A DNA stretch of 40,864 nucleotides. It comes from Bacteroidales bacterium M8 (GTDB lineage: Bacteria > Bacteroidota > Bacteroidia > Bacteroidales > Muribaculaceae). This document shows positions 26,104 to 36,534 of the stretch, piece by piece. Made by a program: the position numbers and the translations under genes. The stretch covers positions 1-40,864 of the forward strand of contig LUJS01000044.1 of assembly GCA_001689495.1 (NCBI GenBank), read 5' to 3'. The notes beneath the pieces were generated by a model. It searched no databases and had not been told where the DNA came from. It saw only the letters and a program-made list of their open reading frames with translations. Positions within the stretch are counted from its first letter, which is position 1. Each line of letters begins with the position of its first letter.

Positions 26104-27897
26104 ATGCCTAAAATCATTTTCCTGCTTATCTTTCCTGCGTTGTTGTGTTCATGTGTGAAAGAAGATAGCTCTTGGAAGTTGCTTGAACATATTATGGTCA
26201 TTATGGATTCCCGTCCTGCCGAAGCTTTGAGTGAACTGGATGCCATGAATGTCGAAGAACTTGGGTCAGACAAGAGTCGTGCAATGTACGGGCTGCTCAA
26301 GTCGCAGGCCTTGCACAAGAATCACATATTCGCTCAGGAGGATTCATTGATAGAGGCATCCGTGCGCTATTACAGTAAAAACGGGCCCGACAGCTTATTG
26401 ATGAGGGCATATTACTATCAGGGCGTGACACTGAATAATGGACAGGACTATATAGGAGCAATGACGGCGGGCTTCAAGTCTTTGGACATTGCGCTACAAG
26501 GGGATGATGCCCTGTGGCTGGCAAAAGGTTATGAGCTGATAGCCGATGCGTGCAATGAAATAAATACCCGAGACGATGAGCTCAAATACCGGAACATGGC
26601 GATAGGATATTATGAAAAGGCCGGTAGGAAGCTGAATACATTTTACTCGAGATATGATAAGGGGTCAGCGTTGTATAATCTAAGGAGGTATGAGGATTGT
26701 GTAGAGGTAATGGATAGTCTGCTTGGTGATATAAGAACATGCGATGATTATAATCTTCGGCACATCTGCATGGGGTTGATGATGGCTGTCACACTTGAGA
26801 TGGACAGTGTGTGTAGGGCGAGAAATTTTTCTGACAGCATACGTGCACTGAGTCCTTATGTCACTTTATTGTCGACTGATTACTCCGGATTTGCAGAGAT
26901 AGAGATAGAATCAGGTGATTTGGCAAAGGCTCAGATGTATATTGATTCTGCAAAAATATTGAGTAGCAGTTGCAATGACAGCATTTTCTTTAATTTAGCC
27001 GATAGCCATAAGGCACAGAAGATAAAGGACTTTGAGTCTGCATGCATAGCTCTTGAAAAGCTGTTGGATCTACAGGGCATGGAGGTGGGCATGACTTTGG
27101 AACAGTCTGTGCCGAGAGCGGAGAGGGATTATATTGATTGGAAAGAAAAAAACATGCGCAGGCATGCAAGGAAAATGCGCAATTTACTATGGTGCATAGT
27201 GGTGTGCGTAGCCGCTTTGGGAATAGGAATCTCCATATATGCAAGAAAAAAATATCTGAAACGCAAGAGCGGTGTTGAGGACAAGATGGCTGATTTTTTC
27301 AGACTTGAGAAACAGTATGACGCCATCGTGGATGAGTGTTCGGCTCTAAAGGCCACGGCAAGTTCTTCTGAAAAGGCCGTGAACACGCTGTCAGAGACAG
27401 TCAGCCGTCAGAAAACAGAATTGTCGACTCTTAAGCATAATGTCTCGACGCACAGGAGCCGTAGCAACGAACTCGCCGAGCTGTGCCATGCCATTTTTGA
27501 TGACCATTGCTCGACATTGAATCATCTTTGTGCCGAGTTTTTCGAAAAGGGTGATTCTGACGTCCTCAAGCCGGCATTGTTAAAAGAGGTGGAGAAGGAA
27601 ATAAAGTCTATGACTGATTGGAGTACCTTGTCCAAATTTGAGGATTTCGCAAACAATTTCCATGATGGAATAGCGCACCGTTTGCGCCAACAGTGTGCCG
27701 GTTTGCTCAAGCCCGCCGATATGGATTTCCTGATCCTGATATTCTGTGGACTTGCGCCGCGCACCATCTGTCTGTTCTCCAACATCAAGATAAAGAATTA
27801 TTATGCGAGGCGCTCGAGGCTGGCCGAGAGGATTGCCAAATCGGATGTCAGGGACAAGGCGCTGTTCCTTAAATATATAGGCCGTAAGGATGCTTGA
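26104..27897 (+). CDS. TPR-containing membrane regulator with C-terminal HTH-like domain
   Basis: 597 residues. The N-terminus has a lipoprotein-like signal (IFPALLCSC, Cys17). Residues 25-330 form TPR-like helical pairs, for example MRAYYYQGVTLNNGQDYIGAM. One transmembrane segment (about 357-378, LLWCIVVCVAALGIGISIY) is followed by a coiled coil (about 385-460) and a C-terminal region (about 540-597). The segment LLKPADMDFLILIFCGLAPRT, continued by a KIKNYYARRSRLAERI helix, resembles a LuxR-like helix-turn-helix. This layout matches Bacteroidetes one-component sensors whose periplasmic TPR part signals to a cytosolic DNA-binding part. A lipid anchor plus an internal TM helix would be unusual. 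It is AT-richer than the flanking operons. Confidence 0.65.
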   Translation: MPKIIFLLIFPALLCSCVKEDSSWKLLEHIMVIMDSRPAEALSELDAMNVEELGSDKSRAMYGLLKSQALHKNHIFAQEDSLIEASVRYYSKNGPDSLLMRAYYYQGVTLNNGQDYIGAMTAGFKSLDIALQGDDALWLAKGYELIADACNEINTRDDELKYRNMAIGYYEKAGRKLNTFYSRYDKGSALYNLRRYEDCVEVMDSLLGDIRTCDDYNLRHICMGLMMAVTLEMDSVCRARNFSDSIRALSPYVTLLSTDYSGFAEIEIESGDLAKAQMYIDSAKILSSSCNDSIFFNLADSHKAQKIKDFESACIALEKLLDLQGMEVGMTLEQSVPRAERDYIDWKEKNMRRHARKMRNLLWCIVVCVAALGIGISIYARKKYLKRKSGVEDKMADFFRLEKQYDAIVDECSALKATASSSEKAVNTLSETVSRQKTELSTLKHNVSTHRSRSNELAELCHAIFDDHCSTLNHLCAEFFEKGDSDVLKPALLKEVEKEIKSMTDWSTLSKFEDFANNFHDGIAHRLRQQCAGLLKPADMDFLILIFCGLAPRTICLFSNIKIKNYYARRSRLAERIAKSDVRDKALFLKYIGRKDA

Positions 27898-27939
27898 CTG
27901 TCATATCGGATTTGACCCGGTTTCGGGCCTCCGTCGGGG

Positions 27940-29907
27940 TCAGTACATCTGATAGTCCATGGAGAGGACTTGGAATTCGGTGCGGCGGTTGATCTGGTCG
28001 GCTATGTCCTGATCTTCGGGGCTGAGGGTGAGGATGTATTCCTCGTCGAGCACCTGACCCTCGGGGAACTGTGGATATTGGCGCGAGATGCGTTTGCTCA
28101 CGGTCTTGGGGCGCGACTCGCCATAGCCCTGTGCCTGCAGGCGGGCAGCGGGTATGCCCGAGGCTATCAGATAGTTGACCACCGAGTCGGCTCGGCGCTG
28201 AGACAGGGCGATGTTATACTCGTCCGTGCCGTGGCGGTCGGTGTGCGAGGCCATCTCGATGGTGATGTTGGGGTTGTCGCGCAGCATCTGCGATATGGAG
28301 TCGAGCGCGGTGCACGACTCGGGGCGCAACGTGGCCTTGTCGAAGTCGTAGAAGATGTTTTCGACGATGTTGGGCTTGTGTATCGAGGCGAGGATGAAGT
28401 CGATGGCATACTCGGCGTCTTCCTCGGCGGTGTCTGACGTAAACTGCTGGCGTGCGTTGAGATAGCCTTTGGCGCCGGCCAGCATGACATAGCTGACGCC
28501 GCGCTCGAGGGGGAACGAGAACGACCCGTCGTTGCGGGCGAATGCCTTCTGGTTGGACCCGTCGTTGCCCACGATGCGTATCACGGCGTTAGGCACGGGC
28601 TCCTCGTCCTTGTCGAGCACCCAGCCCGAGATGGTCACCTTGAGGTCGGGGAGCTCGAATGAATAGAGGTGGTCGTATCCGCGTCCGTCGCCGCGGTTGG
28701 AGCTGAGATAGCCCGCCTCGCGGCCGGGCGAGGCATAGGTGATGCCGAAGTCGTCGCCCTCCGAGTTGATGGGGGCGCCCATGTTCTCGACCAGCCATCC
28801 GCCCGAGGGGGAGAGGGTGGCGCGGAATATGTCGAGGCCGCCGAGGCCGGGATGGCCGTCGGAGGCGAAATACATGACGGAGTCGGTGAGCATGTAGGGG
28901 AAGACCTCGTCGCCGGGGGTGTTGATGGCCTCGCCGAGGTTCTCGAGGCTGCCGGCGCGCTCGCGCAGGTTGATGCGCCAGATGTCCTTGCCGCCTACGC
29001 CGGGCATGTCCGAGGTGAAATAGAGCCATTCGCCCGAGGGTGACACGGCCGGGTGGCCGTATGACGAGAGGGTGTCGGGGATGATGTCAAACTTGACCGG
29101 AGCGCTCCACTGGGCGTCGCTGCGCTGCGAGGTGTGTATCTCGGTGCCGGTGTTCGATCCGGGCTTGCGTATGGCGCGGGTCAGGTACATGGTCGAGCCG
29201 TCGGGCGAGAAAGAGCATATCCCCTCGTCCCACTCCGAGTTCAGCTCGCCCTCGACCGGCTCGGGCTTATGCCAAGCGCCCTGCTCGTTCTTGCGGGCCA
29301 TCCAGATGTCCGAGCGCTTCATGCCGGTGATCTCGCTGCGGTTGGTGCCCTTGACCTTCTCGTTGGTGGTGGTGAAATAGAGTATGTCGCCGTTGAACAT
29401 CGGCGCGAAGTCCGAGCGGCGCGAGTTGAACAGCGCGGCGTTGCGCACGACATAGCGTGTCTTGTTCTTCTTGAGTTCGGCGGCCTTGCGGGCGCCAGCC
29501 AGCGAGCGCTCGGCCAGCGGGTCGCCGGGATATTTGCCCAGATACTCCTCATAGCTCTTGACGGCGAGGGCATACTGGCCCTGACCGTGCTGTGCCTGTG
29601 CCAGACGCAGCAGTATGGTGCTGTCGGGATAGCCGTAGCGCAGCGCGTTCTGATATGCGGCGGCGGCGCGGGCGTCCTGCCCGAGCTGACGGTGGCACTC
29701 GGCCATCTTGTATGCCACCTCGGCGCGCTCGGCACGCTGTTCGCGCGGCTTGAGCTTGTTGTAGACCTTGCGATATGTCTTGGATGCGTCGAAATATTCG
29801 CCGCGGGCCATCTGCTCGTCGGCGGTCTTGAGCTTGGCCCCGCCGCACGATGTCAGCGCCAGCAGTGGCAACATTATATATAGAATGGTTGCTATGGTCC
29901 TGTTCAT
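27940..29907 (-). CDS. porE: PorE-like lipoprotein: TPR, propeller, CRD and OmpA domains
   Basis: 655 residues with the full domain order described for PorE of the type IX secretion system. A lipoprotein signal (LLALTSCGG, Cys21) comes first; TPRs (about 25-150); a WD40/PD40 beta-propeller (about 160-430: MFNGDILYFTTTN, SFSPDGSTMYLT, YFTSDMPGVGG, YFASDGHPGLGG); a carboxypeptidase-regulatory-like domain (about 435-515, ISGWVLDKDEEPVPNAVIRI); and an OmpA-like peptidoglycan-binding domain (about 530-655: FYDFDKATLRPES, ASHTDRHGTDEYN, LSQRRADSVVNYLIA). Role: anchoring the secretion machinery to peptidoglycan. It is divergent from the sigma-54 regulator genes. Confidence 0.75.
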   Translation of the reverse strand: MNRTIATILYIMLPLLALTSCGGAKLKTADEQMARGEYFDASKTYRKVYNKLKPREQRAERAEVAYKMAECHRQLGQDARAAAAYQNALRYGYPDSTILLRLAQAQHGQGQYALAVKSYEEYLGKYPGDPLAERSLAGARKAAELKKNKTRYVVRNAALFNSRRSDFAPMFNGDILYFTTTNEKVKGTNRSEITGMKRSDIWMARKNEQGAWHKPEPVEGELNSEWDEGICSFSPDGSTMYLTRAIRKPGSNTGTEIHTSQRSDAQWSAPVKFDIIPDTLSSYGHPAVSPSGEWLYFTSDMPGVGGKDIWRINLRERAGSLENLGEAINTPGDEVFPYMLTDSVMYFASDGHPGLGGLDIFRATLSPSGGWLVENMGAPINSEGDDFGITYASPGREAGYLSSNRGDGRGYDHLYSFELPDLKVTISGWVLDKDEEPVPNAVIRIVGNDGSNQKAFARNDGSFSFPLERGVSYVMLAGAKGYLNARQQFTSDTAEEDAEYAIDFILASIHKPNIVENIFYDFDKATLRPESCTALDSISQMLRDNPNITIEMASHTDRHGTDEYNIALSQRRADSVVNYLIASGIPAARLQAQGYGESRPKTVSKRISRQYPQFPEGQVLDEEYILTLSPEDQDIADQINRRTEFQVLSMDYQMY

Positions 29908-29937
29908 ATAGATTTTAACGGAGATTCGGGGCCATTA

Positions 29938-29960
29938 TTGAATGGAATGTTGTAATTTTG
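29938..29960 (+). promoter_or_regulatory. Promoter of the sigma-54 regulator operon
   Basis: TAATTTTG (29953-29960), 22 bases before the ATG at 29983; TTG at 29938-29940 ends 12 bases upstream. Confidence 0.55.
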
Positions 29961-29982
29961 CAAGGGATAAAACGATTTTGCC

Positions 29983-31335
29983 ATGTCGCATATACTTGTC
30001 ATAGACGATGATTCGGCCATAAGGCTGTCTCTGGCCATGCTGCTCAAGAGGCGCGGACACACGGTGTCGCAGGCTTCGGGCGAGGCCGAGGCTCTGGCCG
30101 CGGTGCGTGCCTCGCTGAGAGGGAGCGCCGAGGCCATAGACCTGATGCTGATGGACATGAACTACACGTCGTCGACCACCGGGCGTGACGGTCTCGAGCT
30201 GCTGGCCAAGGTCAAGGTGCTCATGCCCGCGGTGCCCGTGATACTGATGACGGCTTGGGGGAGCATACCCCTCGCGGTCGAGGGGGTGAAGGGTGGCGCG
30301 ATGGATTTCGTGACCAAGCCGTGGGACAACCGCGACCTGATGTCGCGCATAGACACCGCCCTGTCGCTGTGCGGCCCTCAGGAGGCCGCGACCGAGGGGG
30401 ACGATGATGTCTTCGAGGGCATCATAGGCGGGAGCGAGGCCCTGCGCGCCGTGCTCGAGGCCGCACGCAAGGCCGCGCCGACCGATGCTCCGGTGCTGAT
30501 AACCGGCGAGAACGGCACGGGCAAGGAGCTGCTGGCGAGGGCCATACACCGCCTGAGCCGTCGGCGCGAGCGTCCTTTCGTGGCCGTCAATCTGGGCGGG
30601 CTTGCACGGTCGCTGTTCGAGAGCGAGATGTTCGGCTATGCCCGAGGAGCATTCACGGGCGCCGATTCGGACAGGGCTGGACGATTCGAGAACGCCGACA
30701 CGGGCACCATATTCCTCGACGAGATCGGCGACCTCGACGCCTCGTGTCAGGTCAAGATGCTCAGGGTGCTTCAGGAGCACACCTTCGAGCGGCTGGGCGA
30801 GAGCCTGCCCCGGCGCGTTGACATCCGCGTGGTCTGCGCCACCAATGTCGACCTGCCCGCCGCGGTGAGCGCCGGAGAGTTCAGGGAAGACCTCTACTAT
30901 CGCATCAACCTGATAACGCTGCACATGCCGCCCCTGCGCGAGCGCAAGGAGGACATTCCGCTGCTGGTGAGGCACTTTGCCGGCAACGACGTGACGGTGA
31001 CCCCCGAGGCCATGCGCATACTCGAGGAGCAGCCCTATCCCGGCAACATACGCGAGCTGCAGAATCTGGTGAGGCGCCTCGTCATCATGTCGGAGACCGG
31101 ACGCATCACGCCCTCCGACGTGCGCAAGGCCATCTCCTCGGCCCCCGCCGCCGCCCCCAAGCCCGCGGCCGAGACCACTGACAACAAGGCCCTGACGCTC
31201 GAGGAGATGGAACGCAAGGCAATAGCCGACGCCATGGCCCGTTGTGGCGGCAATCTGTCGCAGGTGGCCTCGGCCCTCGGCATAACCCGCCAGTCCCTGT
31301 ACAGGAGAATGGAGAAATTCGGACTGCAGCCATGA
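29983..31335 (+). CDS. NtrC-family sigma-54-dependent response regulator
   Basis: 450 residues. Receiver domain (1-125) with acidic pocket in VIDDD, phosphoacceptor Asp58 (LMDMN) and conserved Lys112. The AAA+ domain (about 145-370) has Walker A GENGTGKE (175-182), the sigma-54 contact loop GAFTGA (222-227) and Walker B TIFLDEIGD (242-250), so it should remodel RpoN-polymerase. A Fis-type helix-turn-helix ends the protein (LSQVASALGITRQSLYRRM). It overlaps the kinase gene by four bases (ATGA). A -7/TTG promoter lies upstream; no sigma-54 site (TGGCAC-N5-TTGC) was found near it. Target genes are unknown. Confidence 0.93.
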   Translation: MSHILVIDDDSAIRLSLAMLLKRRGHTVSQASGEAEALAAVRASLRGSAEAIDLMLMDMNYTSSTTGRDGLELLAKVKVLMPAVPVILMTAWGSIPLAVEGVKGGAMDFVTKPWDNRDLMSRIDTALSLCGPQEAATEGDDDVFEGIIGGSEALRAVLEAARKAAPTDAPVLITGENGTGKELLARAIHRLSRRRERPFVAVNLGGLARSLFESEMFGYARGAFTGADSDRAGRFENADTGTIFLDEIGDLDASCQVKMLRVLQEHTFERLGESLPRRVDIRVVCATNVDLPAAVSAGEFREDLYYRINLITLHMPPLRERKEDIPLLVRHFAGNDVTVTPEAMRILEEQPYPGNIRELQNLVRRLVIMSETGRITPSDVRKAISSAPAAAPKPAAETTDNKALTLEEMERKAIADAMARCGGNLSQVASALGITRQSLYRRMEKFGLQP

Positions 31336-32627
31336 GTGCCATATTGATATTCACGCTGCTCTACATACTCATAGCCGCGATGGCCGTGGGGCTGCCCATG
31401 ATGTTCGGACTGACAACCGGGGTGCTTGTGGCCGAGGGTGTCGTGCTGCTGCTCGGCATCACGGCCGGACTGCTGTACACGCGGCTCGTCAGGCCCGCGC
31501 GCGTGGTGGGGATGGGCATGGACCTGCTGCGCGAACAGGACTACAGTTCGCGGCTCGCGCCCGTGGGCCAGCCCGACGCCGACAAGATCGTAGCGCTGTT
31601 CAACGACCTGATGTCGCGCCTCAAGGCCGAGAAACTGAGGGTGCGCGAGCAGAACCAGTTCCTCGACCTGCTCATAGAGGCCTCGCCCCTCGGCATAGTC
31701 AGCCTCGGCGACAACGACACCGTGATGATGCGCAACTCGATGGCCTGCCGCATTCTGGGCGAAGACCCTCAGGGGCGACTGCTGTCGTCTCTCGGCTCGC
31801 CCCTTGCCGCCGTGTGCCTGCGTCTGGGCAACGACGAGTCTGAGACCGTGCGCCTGAGCGACACCAAGGTCTACAGATGCACCCGCGTGCGGCTGATGGA
31901 CCGCGGCATGCCGAGGCCGTTCCTGCTCATCGAGATCCTGACCGACGAGGTGCGCCGTGCCGAGCGCGACGCATACGGCAAGGTGATAAGGGTGATAGGC
32001 CACGAGGTGAACAACTCGATGGCCTCCATCAGGTCGCTGCTGCAGCTCATGCTCGAGATAAAGCCGTGGGGCGACGGCGACGACGACCTCGAGAAGGCCG
32101 TCGAGGGGTGCGTGCACAGGGCCGCGCTGCTGAGCGACTTCATATCGGCATATACCGAGGTGGTCAAGATTCCGCCGGCAAGGCTGGAGCGCATCTCGCT
32201 GAGCGACGCCGTGGCCCACATGCAGCCCTTCCTGACGTCGATGGCGTCGGCGGCGGGCATCGGCATCGAGTTCGGCTATCCCGCCGAGGCCGACAACGCC
32301 CTGATAGATGCCTCGCTGATGGAGCAGGCCGTGATAAACATAGTGAAGAACGCAATAGAAAGCATCCGCTCTGCCGGCAATGCGGAGAGCGGACGCATAC
32401 GGGTCACGGTGAGTCCGGGACGGAGGCTGTGCGTGTCTGACAACGGCGGGGGCATATCGCCCGAGGCGTCGCAGAAGCTGTTCACCCCCTTCTTCTCGAC
32501 CAAACCGTCGGGTCAGGGCCTCGGGCTGATGTTCGTGGCCGAGATACTCCACCGCCACAAGGCTACATTCTCGCTGCGCACCGAGGGCGGGGAGACCCGG
32601 TTTGACATGGAGTTCAGGAACAACTGA
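31332..32627 (+). CDS. Sensor histidine kinase partnering the sigma-54 regulator
   Basis: 431 residues. Two hydrophobic helices (about 3-24 and 28-50) with almost no periplasmic loop, a HAMP-like linker (about 52-100), a PAS-like domain (about 110-205) and a kinase core. The phospho-acceptor His224 is in VIGHEVNNSM, the N-box in VINIVKNAIES, the G1 box in SDNGGGIS, then FFSTKPSGQGLGL. The short loop suggests sensing in the membrane or cytosol. The start is the ATG at 31332, overlapping the regulator stop; an upstream start at 31242 would lie inside that gene. It ends seven bases from the convergent thiH stop. Confidence 0.92.
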   Translation: MSAILIFTLLYILIAAMAVGLPMMFGLTTGVLVAEGVVLLLGITAGLLYTRLVRPARVVGMGMDLLREQDYSSRLAPVGQPDADKIVALFNDLMSRLKAEKLRVREQNQFLDLLIEASPLGIVSLGDNDTVMMRNSMACRILGEDPQGRLLSSLGSPLAAVCLRLGNDESETVRLSDTKVYRCTRVRLMDRGMPRPFLLIEILTDEVRRAERDAYGKVIRVIGHEVNNSMASIRSLLQLMLEIKPWGDGDDDLEKAVEGCVHRAALLSDFISAYTEVVKIPPARLERISLSDAVAHMQPFLTSMASAAGIGIEFGYPAEADNALIDASLMEQAVINIVKNAIESIRSAGNAESGRIRVTVSPGRRLCVSDNGGGISPEASQKLFTPFFSTKPSGQGLGLMFVAEILHRHKATFSLRTEGGETRFDMEFRNN

Positions 32628-32634
32628 GGCCGTG

Positions 32635-33752
32635 TCAGTCGAAAATCTTGTCCCAGTCCTTCCAGACCGCCTCATAGCCGAGCCGGCGTATGTCGGCGGC
32701 CACGGCGAGGGGCGAGCGGGGGTCTGAGACCTCGAACTGCTCGAGGGCGTCGGGGGTCGAGACATATCCTCCCGGCTCGGTCTTGCTGCCGGCACTCATC
32801 GAGGTGACGCCGAGCTTCATCATGTTGGCGCGGAATTCGGGATTCTCGCGCGTCGAGTAGGATATGTCTATGTCGTGGTCGAAGATGCGGAACGCGAAGG
32901 TGGCCTGCGCCAGCTCGCGGTCTGACATCACTACCTTGGGCTGATAGCCACCCTCTGCGGGGCACATGCGGGGGAAGTTGACCGAATATCGCGTCTGCCA
33001 GTAGTTGCGCCTGAGATAGCGCAGGTGTCTGGCCATCATGGTCAGGTCGGTGCGCCAGTCCTCGAGCCCTATGAGCACGCCCATGCCTATCTTGTGCACT
33101 CCGGCCATGCCCATGCGGTCGAAACCGTTGACGCGCCAGTCGAACACCGACTTCATGCCGCGGGGATGATACTTGCGGTAGTTGGCCTCGTTGTATGTCT
33201 CCTGAAAGCAGACCACGCCGTTGAGGCCCACCTTGACGAGACGCTCGTATGACGCGGTGCGCATTGGCATCACCTCGATGGTGAGGTTGTTGAAGTAGGG
33301 GCGGGCCACCTTGAGCACCTCCTCGAGATAGTCCACGCCGTTGACCGAGGGGAATTCGCCCGAGACTATCAGCAGATTCTCGAACGGCCCGAGGCGGCGT
33401 ATGGCCTCGCACTCGGCGCGCACCTGATCCATGGTCAGGGTGACGCGCTCGAGCGGATTGTTGTGGTTGAATCCGCAGTAGACGCAGAAGTTGGTGCAGG
33501 CGTTGGATACATATAGCGGTATGTACATCGAGATGGTCTTGCCGAACCGCTCGAGGGTATAGCGGTGGCTCAGCCGTGCCATCTGCTCGAGATAGGGCTC
33601 GGCGGCGGGTGATATGAGGGCCATGAAGTCCTCGACCGTCAGGTGCTCCTTGCGCAGGGCCACCTCGACGTCGCGCCCCGTGCGCGAGGCTATGAACGCC
33701 GTGGTGTCCTCCCACGAGTATTGTTTGAGTTCTTCGGAAAACATGGTAGTCA

Positions 33753-33753
<1 letters not shown>
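32635..33753 (-). CDS. thiH: 2-iminoacetate synthase (thiazole pathway, radical SAM)
   Basis: 372 residues, last gene of the operon. Radical SAM enzyme cleaving tyrosine to dehydroglycine (2-iminoacetate) and p-cresol for the thiazole ring. The CxxxCxxC cluster is Cys86, Cys90 and Cys93 in SNACTNFCVYCGF. Use of ThiH rather than the oxygen-dependent ThiO fits an anaerobe. The ATG at 33753 shares one base with the thiC stop; a longer frame beginning at 34287 lies inside thiC and is rejected. It is convergent with the histidine kinase gene, with seven bases between stops and no terminator hairpin seen. Confidence 0.93.
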
Positions 33754-35456
<1,703 letters not shown>

Positions 35457-35699
35457 GTAACGGGGTTATAAGGTTATGGGGTTAATTTTGGGGTTATAGG
35501 GTTAATTTTGGGTTATAGGGTTATGAGGTTATGGGGTTAATTTTTGGGTTATGAGGTTATGAGGTTTTTTGGGGGGTTATGGGCTTATGGGTTTATTTTG
35601 GGGGGTATGGGGTTATTGGCTTAGGGATATTATGAATCACCTTTTAACCCCCATAACCCCAAAAAAATAACCCCATAACCTTATAACCTTATAACCCGA
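35457..35699. repeat. Inverted array of GGTTAT/ATAACC units between thiG and thiC
   Basis: Plus strand 35461-35625 is a degenerate array of GGGTTAT, GGTTATGAG and GGTTAATTTT units; 35644-35697 is the same motif inverted, ATAACCCC, CATAACC and TTATAACC. The arms can pair over about 50 bases, leaving a loop around 35600-35643. In the thi transcript the GGUUAU arm comes first, then AUAACC. It is probably an RNA hairpin inside the operon message, with possible roles in stability or partial termination. Confidence 0.8.
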
Positions 35700-36476
35700 T
35701 CATAGGTCAAGGAATGCGGTGAGGGGGCTGGTGGCGGAGGCTGACGACGATATGGAGCCGAGGCCGGCGAGATATGCTTTGCGGCCTGCCTCGACGGCGA
35801 GACGGAATGCCTCGGCCATGGCTATGGGGTCGCCCGCAACGGCAATGGCCGTGTTGACCAGCACGGCGTCGGCACCCATCTCCATGGCCTCTGAGGCGTG
35901 CGAGGGGGCGCCGAGTCCGGCGTCGATCACCACGGGCACGCGGCTCTCGGCTATGATTATCTCCAGCAGGTCGCGGGTCTTGAGCCCCTTGTTGGTGCCG
36001 ATGGGGGCGCCGAGGGGCATGACGGCGGCAGTGCCTACCTCCTCGAGCCGCTTGCACAGCACGGGGTCGGCCTGAATGTAGGGGAGCACCTTGAAGCCCT
36101 GACGGGCCAGTTCTTCGGTGGCCTTGAGCGTCTCGATGGGGTCGGGCAGCAGATACTTGGGATCGGGGTGTATCTCGAGCTTGATGAAGTCTGTGCCGAA
36201 GCAGTCGCGCGCCAGATTGGCGGCGAGGACGGCCTCGCGTGCGTTGCGCACGCCCGAGGTGTTGGGGAGGAACTGCACGTGGTCGCGGTTGATGTGGTTG
36301 AGCATGTCGTCTTCTTCCTCATGCTCCATGTCTATGCGTTTCATGGCTACGGTAATCATCTCCGAGCCGCTGGCGATGATTGAATCGAGCATCAGGCGGT
36401 TGCTTGAAAACTTGCCTGTGCCCACGAAAAGTCGGGACGTGAAATCACGTCCCCCGATGGTCAGCTTGTCCTGCAT
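35700..36476 (-). CDS. thiG: Thiazole synthase
   Basis: 258 residues, the usual size. Assembles the thiazole phosphate from deoxyxylulose phosphate, ThiS thiocarboxylate and iminoacetate. The Schiff-base lysine is probably Lys99 in DFIKLEIHPDP; MITVAMKRID, LPNTSGVRNA, PLGAPIGTNKG and VIDAGLGAPSHA are family blocks. The frame opens at 36605, but the conserved N-terminus begins at the ATG at 36476 (MQDKLTIGGRDF). It follows thiE by 58 bases. Confidence 0.95.
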   Translation of the reverse strand: MQDKLTIGGRDFTSRLFVGTGKFSSNRLMLDSIIASGSEMITVAMKRIDMEHEEEDDMLNHINRDHVQFLPNTSGVRNAREAVLAANLARDCFGTDFIKLEIHPDPKYLLPDPIETLKATEELARQGFKVLPYIQADPVLCKRLEEVGTAAVMPLGAPIGTNKGLKTRDLLEIIIAESRVPVVIDAGLGAPSHASEAMEMGADAVLVNTAIAVAGDPIAMAEAFRLAVEAGRKAYLAGLGSISSSASATSPLTAFLDL

Positions 36477-36534
36477 TGGGGGTATATGGTTAAAAGTTAA
36501 AAATTTAAGTCGGCAGAGGGGAGAGGGGGAGGGA

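Noticed and set aside
27913..27942. Terminator between the TPR regulator and PorE-like genes
   Set aside because: TGACCC/GGGTCA can pair around an 18-base loop, but the stem is short, overlaps the PorE-like stop codon and has no T-run.
31035..32795. 586-residue minus-strand frame
   Set aside because: It is antisense to the sigma-54 regulator and histidine kinase, both with intact catalytic motifs.
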